Shown one piece after another: positions 10,720 through 20,540 of a DNA stretch of 64,000 nucleotides; the stretch's first letter is position 1, and each line of letters starts with the position of its first letter. Source of the DNA: Leishmania donovani (lineage: Eukaryota; Euglenozoa; Kinetoplastea; Trypanosomatida; Trypanosomatidae); assembly GCF_000227135.1 (NCBI RefSeq), contig NC_018260.1, positions 735,766-799,765 on the forward strand, given 5' to 3'. Below the pieces are notes generated by a model. It was given only the letters and a program-made list of their open reading frames with translations. It did not search any database and had not been told where the DNA came from. The position numbers and the translations under genes were made by a program.

Positions 10720-10742
10720 TTTTCTTTTTTTGTCTGTAACAG
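10720..10742 (+). promoter_or_regulatory. Probable spliced-leader acceptor of GRWD1
   Basis: A strong pyrimidine tract (TTTTCTTTTTTTGTCTGT) is followed by AACAG with the AG at 10741-10742. This predicts a 5' UTR of about 157 nt. Confidence 0.6.
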
Positions 10743-10899
10743 CGGCGACCGAAAGCGAGGCAGGCAGACAGACAGATACATCCCCGTCTTCCTCTCGTCT
10801 TCCATTTTTCGGTACGCGTGATCTGCCTCTGCTACCTTTCCTTTGGCAACTCAGTCCTGCGTCTCGAGCCTGCTCCTCAGTGCTTGAAACTCAGACCCG

Positions 10900-12654
10900 A
10901 TGAGGCGCGGAGCGAAGCGGTCGTCGCGAGACGGGGAGGACGTCCCCGGGACACGCGCCCGCACCAAAGACGCTGAGGAGATGCGAAAGGAAGAAGCGCG
11001 CCGACAGCGTGAGCTGGAGGAGGCGAAGCAGCAGGCGGAGCTCGAAGACGACGACAGCTGGGAAGATGACGACAGCGACGCTGAAGACATCGACGACGGC
11101 GACGGTGACGAAGAGGAAATCATTGAGGCGAGCGACGAGGACGATGATGAATACGCCGAGTTCCAGAAGGAATCGTCGGCTCACATCACAAACGGCATCA
11201 AGTCTATCTCCTTCAAGGAGGCCGGCGAGGCGGGTGCCGACGACGATGACGAGGCCGGCGGTGCTGCGGCGGTGTCAGTGTGGCGCGGCGACATTGAAGG
11301 TGCCGCCGTTGGCGAGGCGGAGGGCGGCGAGCCGATAAAGCTAGAGTTCTCCAACAAGGCCTACGATGCTTTCTTCCAGCTGCGCACCGAGTATCCGTGC
11401 CTGTCTTTTGATGTCGTGAAGGACAACAAGGACAACCACACCAAGTACCCGCTCTCCACGGTGCTGGTGTGCGGCACGCAAGCGGATCAGCAGGCCCGCA
11501 ACGAGTTGCTGGTGCTCTATGTAACGAACATGTGCCGCACCAAGTACGACGTAGCCAGCGACAACGACAGCGAGGAAGACTACATCGGCGAAGAGGACGA
11601 TAGCGAGGAGGACGAGGACGACGAGGCCGGCGAGGACGTGAACGCTGGCGAGCCGGTGGTGCACCACCGCGTCATCAAACACTACGGCACCGCCAACCGC
11701 GTGCGCTGCTGCCCGCAGAACAACCCTGCGAGTGGCAGTCAGCTCGTGGCCGTCTGGTCCGAAGCCGGCCACGTGCAGGTCTTCGACATCGAGTCGGAGG
11801 TGCGTGCCCTGACAGACTTCTCGAACTGGTCGAAGGAGCAGGCGCAGGTGTGGAAGCAGCAATCGGCTGGGGGGCAGAGTAAGAAGGCGCAGCCGCTGAA
11901 GTTCTGCACGCCGTCGACGTCGCACAAGACGGAGGGCTACGGACTCGACTGGAGCCCGGTGCAGGCGAGCGTCTTCGCGTCGGGTGACTGCGCCGGTTCT
12001 CTGTTCGTGTGGCAGCCCACGGACGACGGCCGGTGGAAGAGCGCAGCAAGCAGCACCGTACCTGGCGCTATGTCGATTGAGGAGATTCAGTGGAGTCCGA
12101 CGCAGGCGGATGTGCTCATCACCGCCCGCGCCGGCGGCCTAGTGGAGGTGTGGGACACGCGTGACATGCGGGCCTGCAAGATTTCGTTTCAGGCGGACCC
12201 CTCCGACATCAACGTGGCTGACTGGAACCGTGCCCGGCAAGCGTCGCACCTGCTCGTGACAGGTGCCGAGAGCGGCGCCGTTGCGGTGTGGGATCTGCGG
12301 CGCATCGCCACTCCGGAGCCGATCCAGCGCATTGCACTTCACAAGAAGGCCATCACGTCCGTCGAGTTTGCGCCGCACAACGAGAGCGTCCTGTCCGTTG
12401 TTAGCGATGATGGACGCTGCACCTTGTGGGACCTGTCGCTGGAGCGGGACTTTAACGAGGAGCAGGAGGCGGTGGGCGAGCTGTTTAGCGGGAAGCTGAA
12501 GGAGTACCCCGATCAGTTGATGTTTCATCATCAGGGGCTGGTGCACCCGAAGGAGGCGCACTGGCACACGCAGGTCCCCGGCATGGTGGTGACGACGGAT
12601 TACGAGGGCCTCAATCTCTTCCGCCCCATGAACTGGAAGTCCTTGATGCGTTGA
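10900..12654 (+). CDS. GRWD1: Glutamate-rich WD-repeat ribosome assembly protein (GRWD1/Rrb1)
   Basis: A 584-residue protein. A charged N-terminus holds an Asp/Glu-rich block (about 47-90). The conserved H4-binding-like segment EFSNKAYDAFFQLRTEYPCL (about 149-168) follows, then YPLSTVLVCGTQADQ and a second acidic loop (about 225-250). At least five WD blades end the protein, with signatures such as GSLFVWQ, LVEVWDTR, AVAVWDLR and CTLWDLS. This order is that of GRWD1/Rrb1, the chaperone escorting ribosomal protein L3 to pre-60S particles in the nucleolus. It is longer than the human protein (446) mainly because of the two acidic insertions. RBBP4/7 are related but lack the double acidic tract. 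Confidence 0.93.
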   Translation: MRRGAKRSSRDGEDVPGTRARTKDAEEMRKEEARRQRELEEAKQQAELEDDDSWEDDDSDAEDIDDGDGDEEEIIEASDEDDDEYAEFQKESSAHITNGIKSISFKEAGEAGADDDDEAGGAAAVSVWRGDIEGAAVGEAEGGEPIKLEFSNKAYDAFFQLRTEYPCLSFDVVKDNKDNHTKYPLSTVLVCGTQADQQARNELLVLYVTNMCRTKYDVASDNDSEEDYIGEEDDSEEDEDDEAGEDVNAGEPVVHHRVIKHYGTANRVRCCPQNNPASGSQLVAVWSEAGHVQVFDIESEVRALTDFSNWSKEQAQVWKQQSAGGQSKKAQPLKFCTPSTSHKTEGYGLDWSPVQASVFASGDCAGSLFVWQPTDDGRWKSAASSTVPGAMSIEEIQWSPTQADVLITARAGGLVEVWDTRDMRACKISFQADPSDINVADWNRARQASHLLVTGAESGAVAVWDLRRIATPEPIQRIALHKKAITSVEFAPHNESVLSVVSDDGRCTLWDLSLERDFNEEQEAVGELFSGKLKEYPDQLMFHHQGLVHPKEAHWHTQVPGMVVTTDYEGLNLFRPMNWKSLMR

Positions 12655-13839
12655 GGAAAGTGGAAGTGGAAGGTGAACACGAAAAGCGTGTGAGAGAAAA
12701 GATGTGCTCTCGAGTAGTTTTCAAGCTCCACGAGATGGAATGGGGGCGGTGGTGAGGGGAGGGCCTCGCTTTCCGCGTGCTCGGCTGCCAACGAACCGCC
12801 GTCCGGCTGCGGCTACTCTTTCGAGCGTCTTCCTCGTCGCTTCCTTTCCTGCCCGCCTCTTTCTCTCTCGGGCCCCTTGTCTTCTCTACCGCCTTTTTAA
12901 CGGAGAAGAATGGGATGTGTGACGGCGTGCTCTCCTCCTCTCTCCGCCCTTCTCCCCGCTCCTCTCTCCCCCCGTGCGCGTTGGTGCATGTCGGTGCGGT
13001 TTGTTGTGTCGTGGTCATGCGTGCCATGGCGCGCGAGTTGGAGACGCCAGCCATCAAGGAAGAAAAAAAGAAAAAAGGACTAGGCGGCGGCAACGACCAC
13101 TGCTAGCACAACCGGCGCCGGAGCCCAGATTTAACTGACAGACTCTCGAATAATGCGTGACGAAACCCGCGCGTTCTAACAAACTGAAGCGAGAAGAGGA
13201 ATGAAACGAAAAAGGAAAACGTTGGATGCTGTTTTCGGGGTGCTGGACGCCGACTCAATACACGCACACGCACAAATCCATGGCCTCAACTGCTTGGCCC
13301 AGCGTCTGTCGCGATCCAGAGGCGCCTAGCAAGATTGCCGCGAGTTCTGTTCTACCGCAGCAGTGAGCTCGCGCGCATATGAGTGTTGGCGCATTTCACT
13401 GCAAGATGCTCCGCCCCCGCCTCCTCCCCCTCTTCGCACAGGGACTCGTTTTTTTTTTATCGCAGCCAAAGTTGTGCGTGCGTGTGCGGCGTGACTCGCT
13501 CTTCTTCCTTTACATTCCGATGCGCACCCTTTCTCTCCTGTATTCCTCTCTTTCCTCTCTTTCCTCACGCACGCGCACACACGCACGCACGCACGCACTC
13601 TCTTTCTCTGTTTGTATGGCATACGTGTGCCTGTGCGGTCTCCTCCTGTGACACAAGATCACGCATTTCCGTGGACGGCAACCGACGCAAAAACAACAAC
13701 GCACGAAGCAGGAAACACACAAGGTAGTGGACTATCGAAGCGTCTCACGTGCTTCTTGCTCTCTTGGTTACCCCCACTCGCAAGGTGCCCTTCCCATACC
13801 GACACGCGTACACGATCTCGCCAGCGCATCGACTGAATC
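12655..13839. other. Spacer between GRWD1 and Pho88-like gene
   Basis: UTR-like sequence. A T10 tract at 13450, CA/GC repeats (13565-13600) and C/T runs are visible. No gene supported. Confidence 0.55.
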
Positions 13840-14409
13840 ATGAACATTCTTTTACCGCTAACGATCTTGATTGTGAGCTGGAGCCTGGACAGCACAGATC
13901 CTGATGTCCAAAAGCGAATCTTTTTCATTTTCGCCTTAGTGCACACCGCAATCATGTGCATGGCTATCTACCTCTTCTTCGAAATTTGGCGCTGTGACGA
14001 CCACACCCTCCTCCAGGTCAAGGACCCCTACTCCGACAAGGAGAGTATTCAGAAGCAGTGGGAGTACGACATCGGGAAGCTGCGTGACCTGATATTGACC
14101 AATATTGGCTTCTCTGCGGGGATCAGCACGTTCTTTGCCTTGCGCTACGGCATCTACTTCCCCCTGCTGTTGCAGAGCCTTAACAATCCCAAGGCGCTTT
14201 ACCACTCGGAGCTGTTCCGCATCTACGCGAAGAGGGAAAAGGCGGAGGGCGAGCTGCAGCGTCCGTGGAAGGAGACGAACACTATACCCGAGTGGGCGAA
14301 GATGCTCTGGAATCAGAGCGAGAAGGACTCCGGAAAACTGCTCGCCAGCAGCGGGCTGGCTTCGCAGAGCCCGACTGGGGGCAGCAAGGCGCTGCGCAAG
14401 CGCAGGTAG
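13840..14409 (+). CDS. SND3: Pho88/SND3-family ER membrane protein
   Basis: A 189-residue protein. Two N-terminal hydrophobic spans (about 1-16 and 27-47) are followed by YDIGKLRDLILTNIGFSAGI, a hydrophobic segment with YGIYFPLLLQSLNNP, and ELQRPWK. Yeast Pho88/Snd3 (188 residues) has the same series: a short N-terminal span, an IDMEDPT-like motif (here STDPDV), YDLKEIDSAI, a hydrophobic segment with NPLFMQSISP, and GDLKRPFK. Pho88/SND3 works in the SRP-independent ER targeting route and is linked to phosphate transport in yeast. Length and motif order agree, and the tail has basic KALRKRR. The assignment is by motif recall, not alignment. Confidence 0.83.
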   Translation: MNILLPLTILIVSWSLDSTDPDVQKRIFFIFALVHTAIMCMAIYLFFEIWRCDDHTLLQVKDPYSDKESIQKQWEYDIGKLRDLILTNIGFSAGISTFFALRYGIYFPLLLQSLNNPKALYHSELFRIYAKREKAEGELQRPWKETNTIPEWAKMLWNQSEKDSGKLLASSGLASQSPTGGSKALRKRR

Positions 14410-15155
14410 GGCTGCCGCGGAGCTGGTGGTACTCCCGTGAGAGGAATGAAAGAGGGCCTCTGTCACTGGGATTCTGGTTAGTCCTGACAGAGCTCGCTTC
14501 CACTGCTACGCCCTCTTCTTCCTCTCGTTACCGCGGGCCTGTGCCTTCCTCCTCCCTCCGTCACAACACATCGAGCAAGGTAAAACAAAAACAAAACAAA
14601 AGCAAACAAACTTATCCCGACCAAGGACAGGTGAGACCACACATACACTGGCAACCTCTGTGCAAGCGGCCGATGGGATTCAGTTGGTGGTGGCTTCAGA
14701 GAGAGAGGCGGCGACCGATGGGGCGCGCTCCTTGAGAGAGGCGAATCGCGTAGCCTAGTAACGCGGAGGGAAAGTGAGGTCGTGGTGCCTCTCTTCCTCG
14801 CGCCTTTGTGTGTGTATGTACACGTCATGGACTCGCATACAGACAGTTGCGGGCACACCAACTCATGCAGCGCAGAGAAGGGAGCCTGTAGAAGCTATGC
14901 AGACATGCGCCAGAAATGGCTTTGCTCCTTTTTTCTTCCATTCTGTACCGGCTGTACCGTGTGCTGCCTCGATATATCCTTGCACGGCACTCCCTTTCTG
15001 CCCTCCATTTCTCTCTGCACCGGATCGCTCTCCGGGTTGGTTACCGCAAAGGAAAAAAGGCACGACTACACGCGCAGCCACGCACGCACGCCATTGCCAC
15101 CTCCCTCTCTACATGTATTGGGCTCGTCTGTCCACGACATACGAACATCTTGACA
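14410..15155. other. Spacer
   Basis: UTR-like, with a purine-rich (A)3-4-C repeat near 14580-14612 and C/T runs near 14925-15120. No gene seen. Confidence 0.5.
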
Positions 15156-15680
15156 ATGCCGTTGACCAGAAACAACTGCAGATTTTGCCAGTACTTTCAC
15201 GCTCAGCATGACGCCGTCCGATGCTCCTGCGCCGCGTGTTGGCGTCGGCGTCGCAGTGGCGACTCCGCCAGCGCCGCTGGAAGGATTGCGCCTCCGAATT
15301 CAGTGAGTGAGGCACGGATATCGAGCCACTTTGTGACCTCCAGCCCGGCTGACGGCTCTGTAGCGACAGCTTCTGTCGCAGATGCGGAGGTGTCACCGGT
15401 AGTTGCTGAAGGACCGTGCCCGCACAGCGCCGCTCCGTACCACCACTGCCGCGGCTGCGTCCTGCCTCCGTATTTTGAACGTCAGCAGGCTCACTGGGAT
15501 GGCCACGCAGTCATGTGCGCACCGAGTGCCCGCCAGAGCGCAGGGCGCAGCCGCTCTGCAACGTCTCGATATCGCCGTGGGACGAGCCGTGTCAAGGCGC
15601 CGATGCCACCTCTCCCTCAGTACGCCGCGCATGAGGTGCCAATCATGGGACCGCTGGCATCTCTCTACATAAAGTCGTAG
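15156..15680 (+). CDS. Small Cys/His-rich hypothetical protein
   Basis: A 174-residue frame beginning MPLTRNNCRFCQYFHAQHD. The open frame extends 80 codons upstream without domain content, and this ATG is the first in frame with coding-like composition. Cys/His clusters stand out: CRFC..H..H, then CSCAAC, and further on CPHS..HHCRGC..H, which could bind zinc. The middle is Ser/Ala-rich and the tail basic, ending ASLYIKS. No family recognised. Spacing to PRPP synthetase (866 nt) is normal for a separate mRNA. It could be a lineage-specific zinc protein or, less likely, a chance frame. Confidence 0.55.
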   Translation: MPLTRNNCRFCQYFHAQHDAVRCSCAACWRRRRSGDSASAAGRIAPPNSVSEARISSHFVTSSPADGSVATASVADAEVSPVVAEGPCPHSAAPYHHCRGCVLPPYFERQQAHWDGHAVMCAPSARQSAGRSRSATSRYRRGTSRVKAPMPPLPQYAAHEVPIMGPLASLYIKS

Positions 15681-16546
15681 AATGTCGCACATTGCACAGC
15701 CCTCGAGCAGCCACTCACTCCTATGCGAGCATCGTCTTGACACATACACACAGGCGAGTGTGCAAGCGGCACCGTTTTAGGCATCTCTTCAGTGTGATTG
15801 CCCTTTTCCATCGGCTGTGTACTGCCCACCCTATCCCGCTTCGGCCCCGCCATCTCAGCTGCACCGCCTATCTTTCTCTTCTTTAGACTCGAAGTGCGCA
15901 ATAGACCCGATTTGGCCGTGCCTCCTCTATCTCTCTCGCGCGCGCGTGCCTGTTCCTGCGCAAGCGCATTTGCACCACCCTCCATGCAAACCCGCCCTTG
16001 TGCTCTACACAGCGAGGATTCTCTGCACTGCCTGTGCACTGTTGTACGCCGGCAATGGCCACCGCCGCATGTTGTACTTGCTTTACTCGTCCCGCACGCG
16101 TCTCTTCCTTCTGGGGCTCGTTCTTATTGTTTTGCTCCCTGCCGGTGCTATCCCGCCCGCACGGGAACCCCCACACAACGCTCCTTTCCCACACATGCAG
16201 AGGTACACGCACGGCGTGTTTCCGTTTTCGTGCTGACGCCACACTTTTGCTCACCCCCTCTTTATCGAGCTCGCTCTGCCGTACTTCTCTCTCCCTGCCA
16301 CCAACTCCATCGTCGTGCAGTAATCATTGACGAGGAAGAACAACAACGCCAAGCAACTCCCCCCTCCCCTCCTTAAGCCGAAGGACTGTTGAACCATCGC
16401 GGCAAGATAAACGGACCCACTTGCATTTGACCGAGCGCACCCACACACGCGCCAACCAGCCGACGGAGACGCGCACATCCCTCGGCCTTTCTCTCCGGCT
16501 TTGGCAACTTGCGTGCACTTGTTGTCTCGCATCATCGTCTTCTTGG
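15681..16546. other. Spacer before PRPP synthetase
   Basis: Pyrimidine-rich sequence across 15780-16330 with many short ORFs lacking domains. Likely 3' UTR plus splice region. No gene supported. Confidence 0.55.
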
Positions 16547-17617
16547 ATGTCTGCAAACACACCTCAGCACCACAAGGGCCATCAAGTCGCCGCCGGAGAG
16601 ACTTTCTTCTACCGTCAGCATGTGCGTCCAGGCGTAGAGACGACCTTTCGCATTCGGCTTATTTCTGGCACCGCCAACCCAGACCTCACCGACAACGTGG
16701 CCAAGTGCCTGAACGTGGACAAGTGCCGCACGGAAATCAAACGGTTTGCTAACGGGGAGCTGAACATCAAGGTGGTCGACAATGTTCGCGGTGATGACTG
16801 CTTCATCATTCAGCCGACTGCCGGCGGCTTCGACACGGACGTCAATACGGCCATGATGGAGCTGCTGCTGCTGGTGCACACTCTGAAGCTGTCTTCGGCG
16901 AAACGAATTACGGCTATCGTGCCCTACTACGCGTATAGCCGCCAGGATCGCAAGAGTGAGCCGCGTGTGCCGATCTCTGCCTCAGCGGTGGCGCAGCTGC
17001 TGCAGTGCATGGGTGTTGACCGTGTCGTGACGATGGATCTGCACTGCGGTCAGATACAGGGCTTCTTCAGGAACATCCCGGTGGACAACCTGCTCATGTT
17101 CCCCGAGTTTGCCACATACCTGATGCGGCAGCCATGGTTTGACAAGAACCAAACCGTGGTAGTCTCGCCCGATGCCGGCGGCGTGGAGCGCGCCAACGTG
17201 CTGGCCGATCGCATCGGCGCTAGCCACATTGTTACCATCCTGAAGCGTCGCAAGGAGGCCGGAAAGGTGGACTCTATGCAGACGGTCGGTAACGTCCAGG
17301 GCTACACGTGCGTCATCGTCGACGATATGGTCGACACCGCGGGCACACTGTGCAAGGCGTGCGACCTACTGAAGGAGATGGGCGCGACGCGTGTCATTGC
17401 CTGCGCGAGCCACGGCATTTTGACCGATCCGGCGTGTGACCGCATTAACGCCTGCGAGGCACTGGAAGAGTTAGTGGTCTCCGACTCGATTGATCAGCGC
17501 CTGACAACGGCGAAGTGCGATAAGCTGACCGTACTGACGACTGCACCTCTGCTGGCGCAAGCCGTGCACAGCCTCCACACGGAAGCGTCGTTGTCCTCTC
17601 TTTTTGTGAAGCTGTAG
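16547..17617 (+). CDS. PRPS: Ribose-phosphate pyrophosphokinase (PRPP synthetase)
   Basis: A 356-residue enzyme making PRPP from ribose 5-phosphate and ATP for purine salvage, pyrimidine and nucleotide cofactor synthesis. Visible motifs: FANGELNIKVVDNVRGDDCF near the N-terminus, YYAYSRQDRK (ATP flexible loop region), DLHCGQIQGFF from D164 (family DLHAxQIQGFF), VVSPDAGGVERA, and the PRPP-binding loop VIVDDMVDTAGTL with D259/D260. The start MSANTPQHHKGHQ is preferred to the upstream ATG at 16421, which adds 42 residues of low-complexity UTR-like sequence. The N-terminus is ~30 residues longer than the 318-residue human enzyme and lacks an obvious targeting peptide. Trypanosomatids are purine auxotrophs, so PRPP supply is central. 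Confidence 0.95.
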   Translation: MSANTPQHHKGHQVAAGETFFYRQHVRPGVETTFRIRLISGTANPDLTDNVAKCLNVDKCRTEIKRFANGELNIKVVDNVRGDDCFIIQPTAGGFDTDVNTAMMELLLLVHTLKLSSAKRITAIVPYYAYSRQDRKSEPRVPISASAVAQLLQCMGVDRVVTMDLHCGQIQGFFRNIPVDNLLMFPEFATYLMRQPWFDKNQTVVVSPDAGGVERANVLADRIGASHIVTILKRRKEAGKVDSMQTVGNVQGYTCVIVDDMVDTAGTLCKACDLLKEMGATRVIACASHGILTDPACDRINACEALEELVVSDSIDQRLTTAKCDKLTVLTTAPLLAQAVHSLHTEASLSSLFVKL

Positions 17618-20540
17618 CTCCCAGCTCCGCGACACTAGAAAGAGGCGCGCCCGTGCGTGCGCCACCGTCGCTTTCACGTTCATACACCCTAACATGAAAG
17701 CGTGCAGCAGTGGAAACACGAATAAAGCCGAACGCGCCCGCCCCTCCAAACAGAGAGAACGAAAGCGGCCCGAGAGGGCGAAGCGGAACTTCTTCATCCC
17801 TTTTCCGCCCGTCCCGCACCCGTTCCTTTTTTCCCGCCTCTCTCTCTCTCTCGTTTTTTACCTTTTTGTTAACTTTCTGATCCTCGTATTTGTTCGCTTA
17901 ATATCTTCGTGCGGATGTAGATGTGTGTGTGTGTGTGCGCAGGTGTGCATGGCGGGTTCGATGTGCTGTAGCCGGATGCGGGCGTCTGCGTGCCTGCAGG
18001 GGTGTGCGATGCCGTGGTGGTGGTGCGGGGGAAATCGGAGAGGCACTGCGTTTCCTTCTATACATTCACAATAACAAGGCGGAAAAAGATAAACGAGTAG
18101 AGCAAAGGGCTCGTCTCACATTCCACAAGGCACGCACCCATACTTGCCATGCCGCGGATGTCTGCGGCGTTTTCTCTGGGTCAGGCTTGTGTGTGTGGGC
18201 GTTTTACTGTGGAGATTCATCGAGCTCGTCCTTATGGCCGTAAACGCGTGACGTGCATATTTTGTGAGATGTAGCAGGAGCGCCTATTTTGCTCTTCGTC
18301 CTTGAGTGGCGGTGTGCGCGCGCGCCTGCGAGGGGTCTCTCTCTTTTTTTCGCGCTCCACTTTTTTCTCGTGTTTGCGTGTGTTTGTTTGATGTTTACGT
18401 TTTGATTGATTTCGGGTGTCCTCTGCACATCCGCACAATGCTGGCAAACGTAAAGAACGCAACCGACAACAAACAACAGCAACCGACGGACGGTATCCTT
18501 GACGGAAACGAAGAAAGAAATCAGGGACTCAACGTCGCGCTGGGAAGGACTATTGCGGCATCTGGTGCAGCCTCGCAGGGTGCGGCTAATGCGTATCGAG
18601 GCACTCCATGCCAAAGAAAGAGCTATCCTGTGTGCGTGGCGCGCAGGCAGATTGCACACTTGTGACATTCGAGGTGAAGTTGGCAGTTGCAACATGGGCA
18701 TCGAAGCGCCTCTGCCGGGGCTCTGGGTCTCCGGGGTGATGGAGAAAGCCGGAACCCCACTGTACCACGTCGCGGTCGAATGAGCACACACCATCGCGGG
18801 TATGTATGCGCAATAGTCAGTGCTTCGCTTCTCCGTTGGCACTCTTTTCGACCGCTTGATGTCCTCCGCCGCTCACTCGAACCGCTCCTCTCTCTCTCTC
18901 TTACACCGGCACTTTTCCTTTGCCTGCGATCATGCACACACACACACACACATGCGCGCGCATTCTCACAAGCGTGAATAAGGTCCGAATCCGACACACG
19001 AAAAAAAGACGCGTCTTGGATCATCTCGTCCTTTGCTCTCTCTTCTTTTTTTTTTGTTTGGTTCCTTCACCTTCGGGGCTACGAATTTCTTCTACTTAGA
19101 GAGAAAGCGCGCCTTGCCGACTGCGCGCGGAGTTACACGTGCGTCTGTATGTGTGCTTCCATTGGTGTTGCCGTCGCCTGTGCGTGCCGGTACGAAAGGC
19201 CGAGACGGAGTGTGCCTTGGTTAAGGTTTGCGCGACGGCCTGTGTGATTCTCGTGATCCACTCCCGTGGGCAAGGTGAAGCCGTAGCATTTTTTTACACG
19301 CAGAAACGCATGCGTCGCAGGCTCCAGCTCCATTTCTCAAGCCCTAAGAGTGATTAACACCGTGGCGTTCTGGTGGACTGAAGCGAAACGGCACACCTGC
19401 GCACCTCAATCGTCGTTTTCGAACAGCAGCTTCAGTTTTTGTGTTTCGTCTGTCATCATTTTGGTTTATCGCTGTACACTCGCGCCTCCCCTCTTTTGCG
19501 TGCCAGCGTTGCTCTTCTCCGGCGCCGACTTGGAGGGGGCGCTTGCCAGAGAGTCGAACTCCCGCAGAGAGTCACAGCAGTAGAAGCAAGGCGGACACTA
19601 GCGGCAGCTGCACGTGGTCGCAGCAAAGACGATCACCCGGCAGTCGGAACACGTCGCACGAAGAAGGCGTGCCCTTGATTTACGTGTAGCTTTTTTTTCT
19701 GTTTGTTGCTGATTTCTGCTTCCATACTGCGCCTACTTTGTTGTTGTCGTTGTGGTGCCAGCCTCAAACAGGGCAGCCACGCCGCAGTGAGAGAGGAAGA
19801 GAGGGGCTGGGCTGTGGGGCGACAGGGAGACGCGGACAGCACTTCCTTGTCGTTCTTCATTCTCCTTTTCTGTCTGCCTTGGCCTGCCTCTGCGCGCGTG
19901 CAGACTTGTGTGATTTGTCGGTTTCTCGGACACCTCCACCGGCTTCCCCTTCTTCTCTTCCTTTTGTCTGCTCGCTTTCAAGCGGGCTCGTCCTTGCCGG
20001 CGGAACGACACGAACAACAAAGGACCGGCATAGAGAGCGAAGAAGCACCCTTCATTCTGCAGACGCTTTTTCTCTACTTGTCAACCTCTCAAAGAATTGT
20101 TTTTTTTTTCTACGGTTGTCTTTTTACGAGGTGTTAACGGTTAACCTCACGCGCTGCGCTGCCGCCGTGCACGCTCATTGTGTGCGGGTCTATTTCCTTC
20201 GTGTCTTGTCTTGCTTGCTTTACTCCAGTACGCTCGTGTGGTTTCCATCTGCATTCACGGTCGCACTCCCCCTCTTCCTGCTTTCCTCTTCGTCTTGCAT
20301 GGAACGCAGCTGCTGGCACACGCGAATTCGCAACGCAGAGGTGTGGCGCTTGAGCGCGGAAATCTTCAGGCCCGTTTCCACTTGCGCTCGTGTCCTCGAC
20401 GGTGGGGTGGCTGTGTATGTGTGTGTGGGTATGCATGAAAGCCTTTGCTGCGCCTTTTTTTTGGCGGAAAGCGAATCAAAAACCACCGATCAGGTGTACT
20501 CTCGCATTTCTGCATACAGTCCGGCTCTGTCGGAGCACAA
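17618..20540. other. Long (2.9 kb) spacer without a supported gene
   Basis: UTR-like with C/T runs, GT runs (17920-17945), (CA)n at 18938-18952 and T-rich tracts (19045, 19690, 20100). Frames of 60-290 codons exist on both strands but none has a domain. A 94-codon + frame at 18499-18783 and its 212-codon minus shadow (18204-18842) are the only ones with coding-like patches and remain unassigned. A T8 tract at 20455-20462 with AG at 20470-20471 is a plausible acceptor for the next gene. Confidence 0.5.

Larger units (their letters stand above)
8240..10899. other. Long spacer: CA/GT repeats, gap, UTRs of CHMP1 and GRWD1
   Basis: About 2.7 kb with no supported gene. It has (CA)n blocks around a 99-N gap, C/T-rich and GT-rich low-complexity sequence (9080-9560), a (TA)n(TG)n tract at 9718-9742, and a T10 tract at 9828. 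The 8323-9024 and 9246-9863 open frames are products of low complexity. The right end holds the splice region of GRWD1. Confidence 0.6.

Noticed and set aside
10108..10821. 237-codon frame before GRWD1
   Set aside because: Overlaps the pyrimidine tract and splice site of GRWD1; Ser/Phe/Leu low complexity, no domain.
18204..18842. 212-codon minus-strand frame
   Set aside because: Opposes the transcription unit, lacks domains and overlaps equally weak + frames; kept only as a note on the spacer.
19545..19575. T-arm-like GGGAGTTCGACTCTC on the minus strand
   Set aside because: Loop is too short for a tRNA T loop and no other tRNA arms are found nearby.
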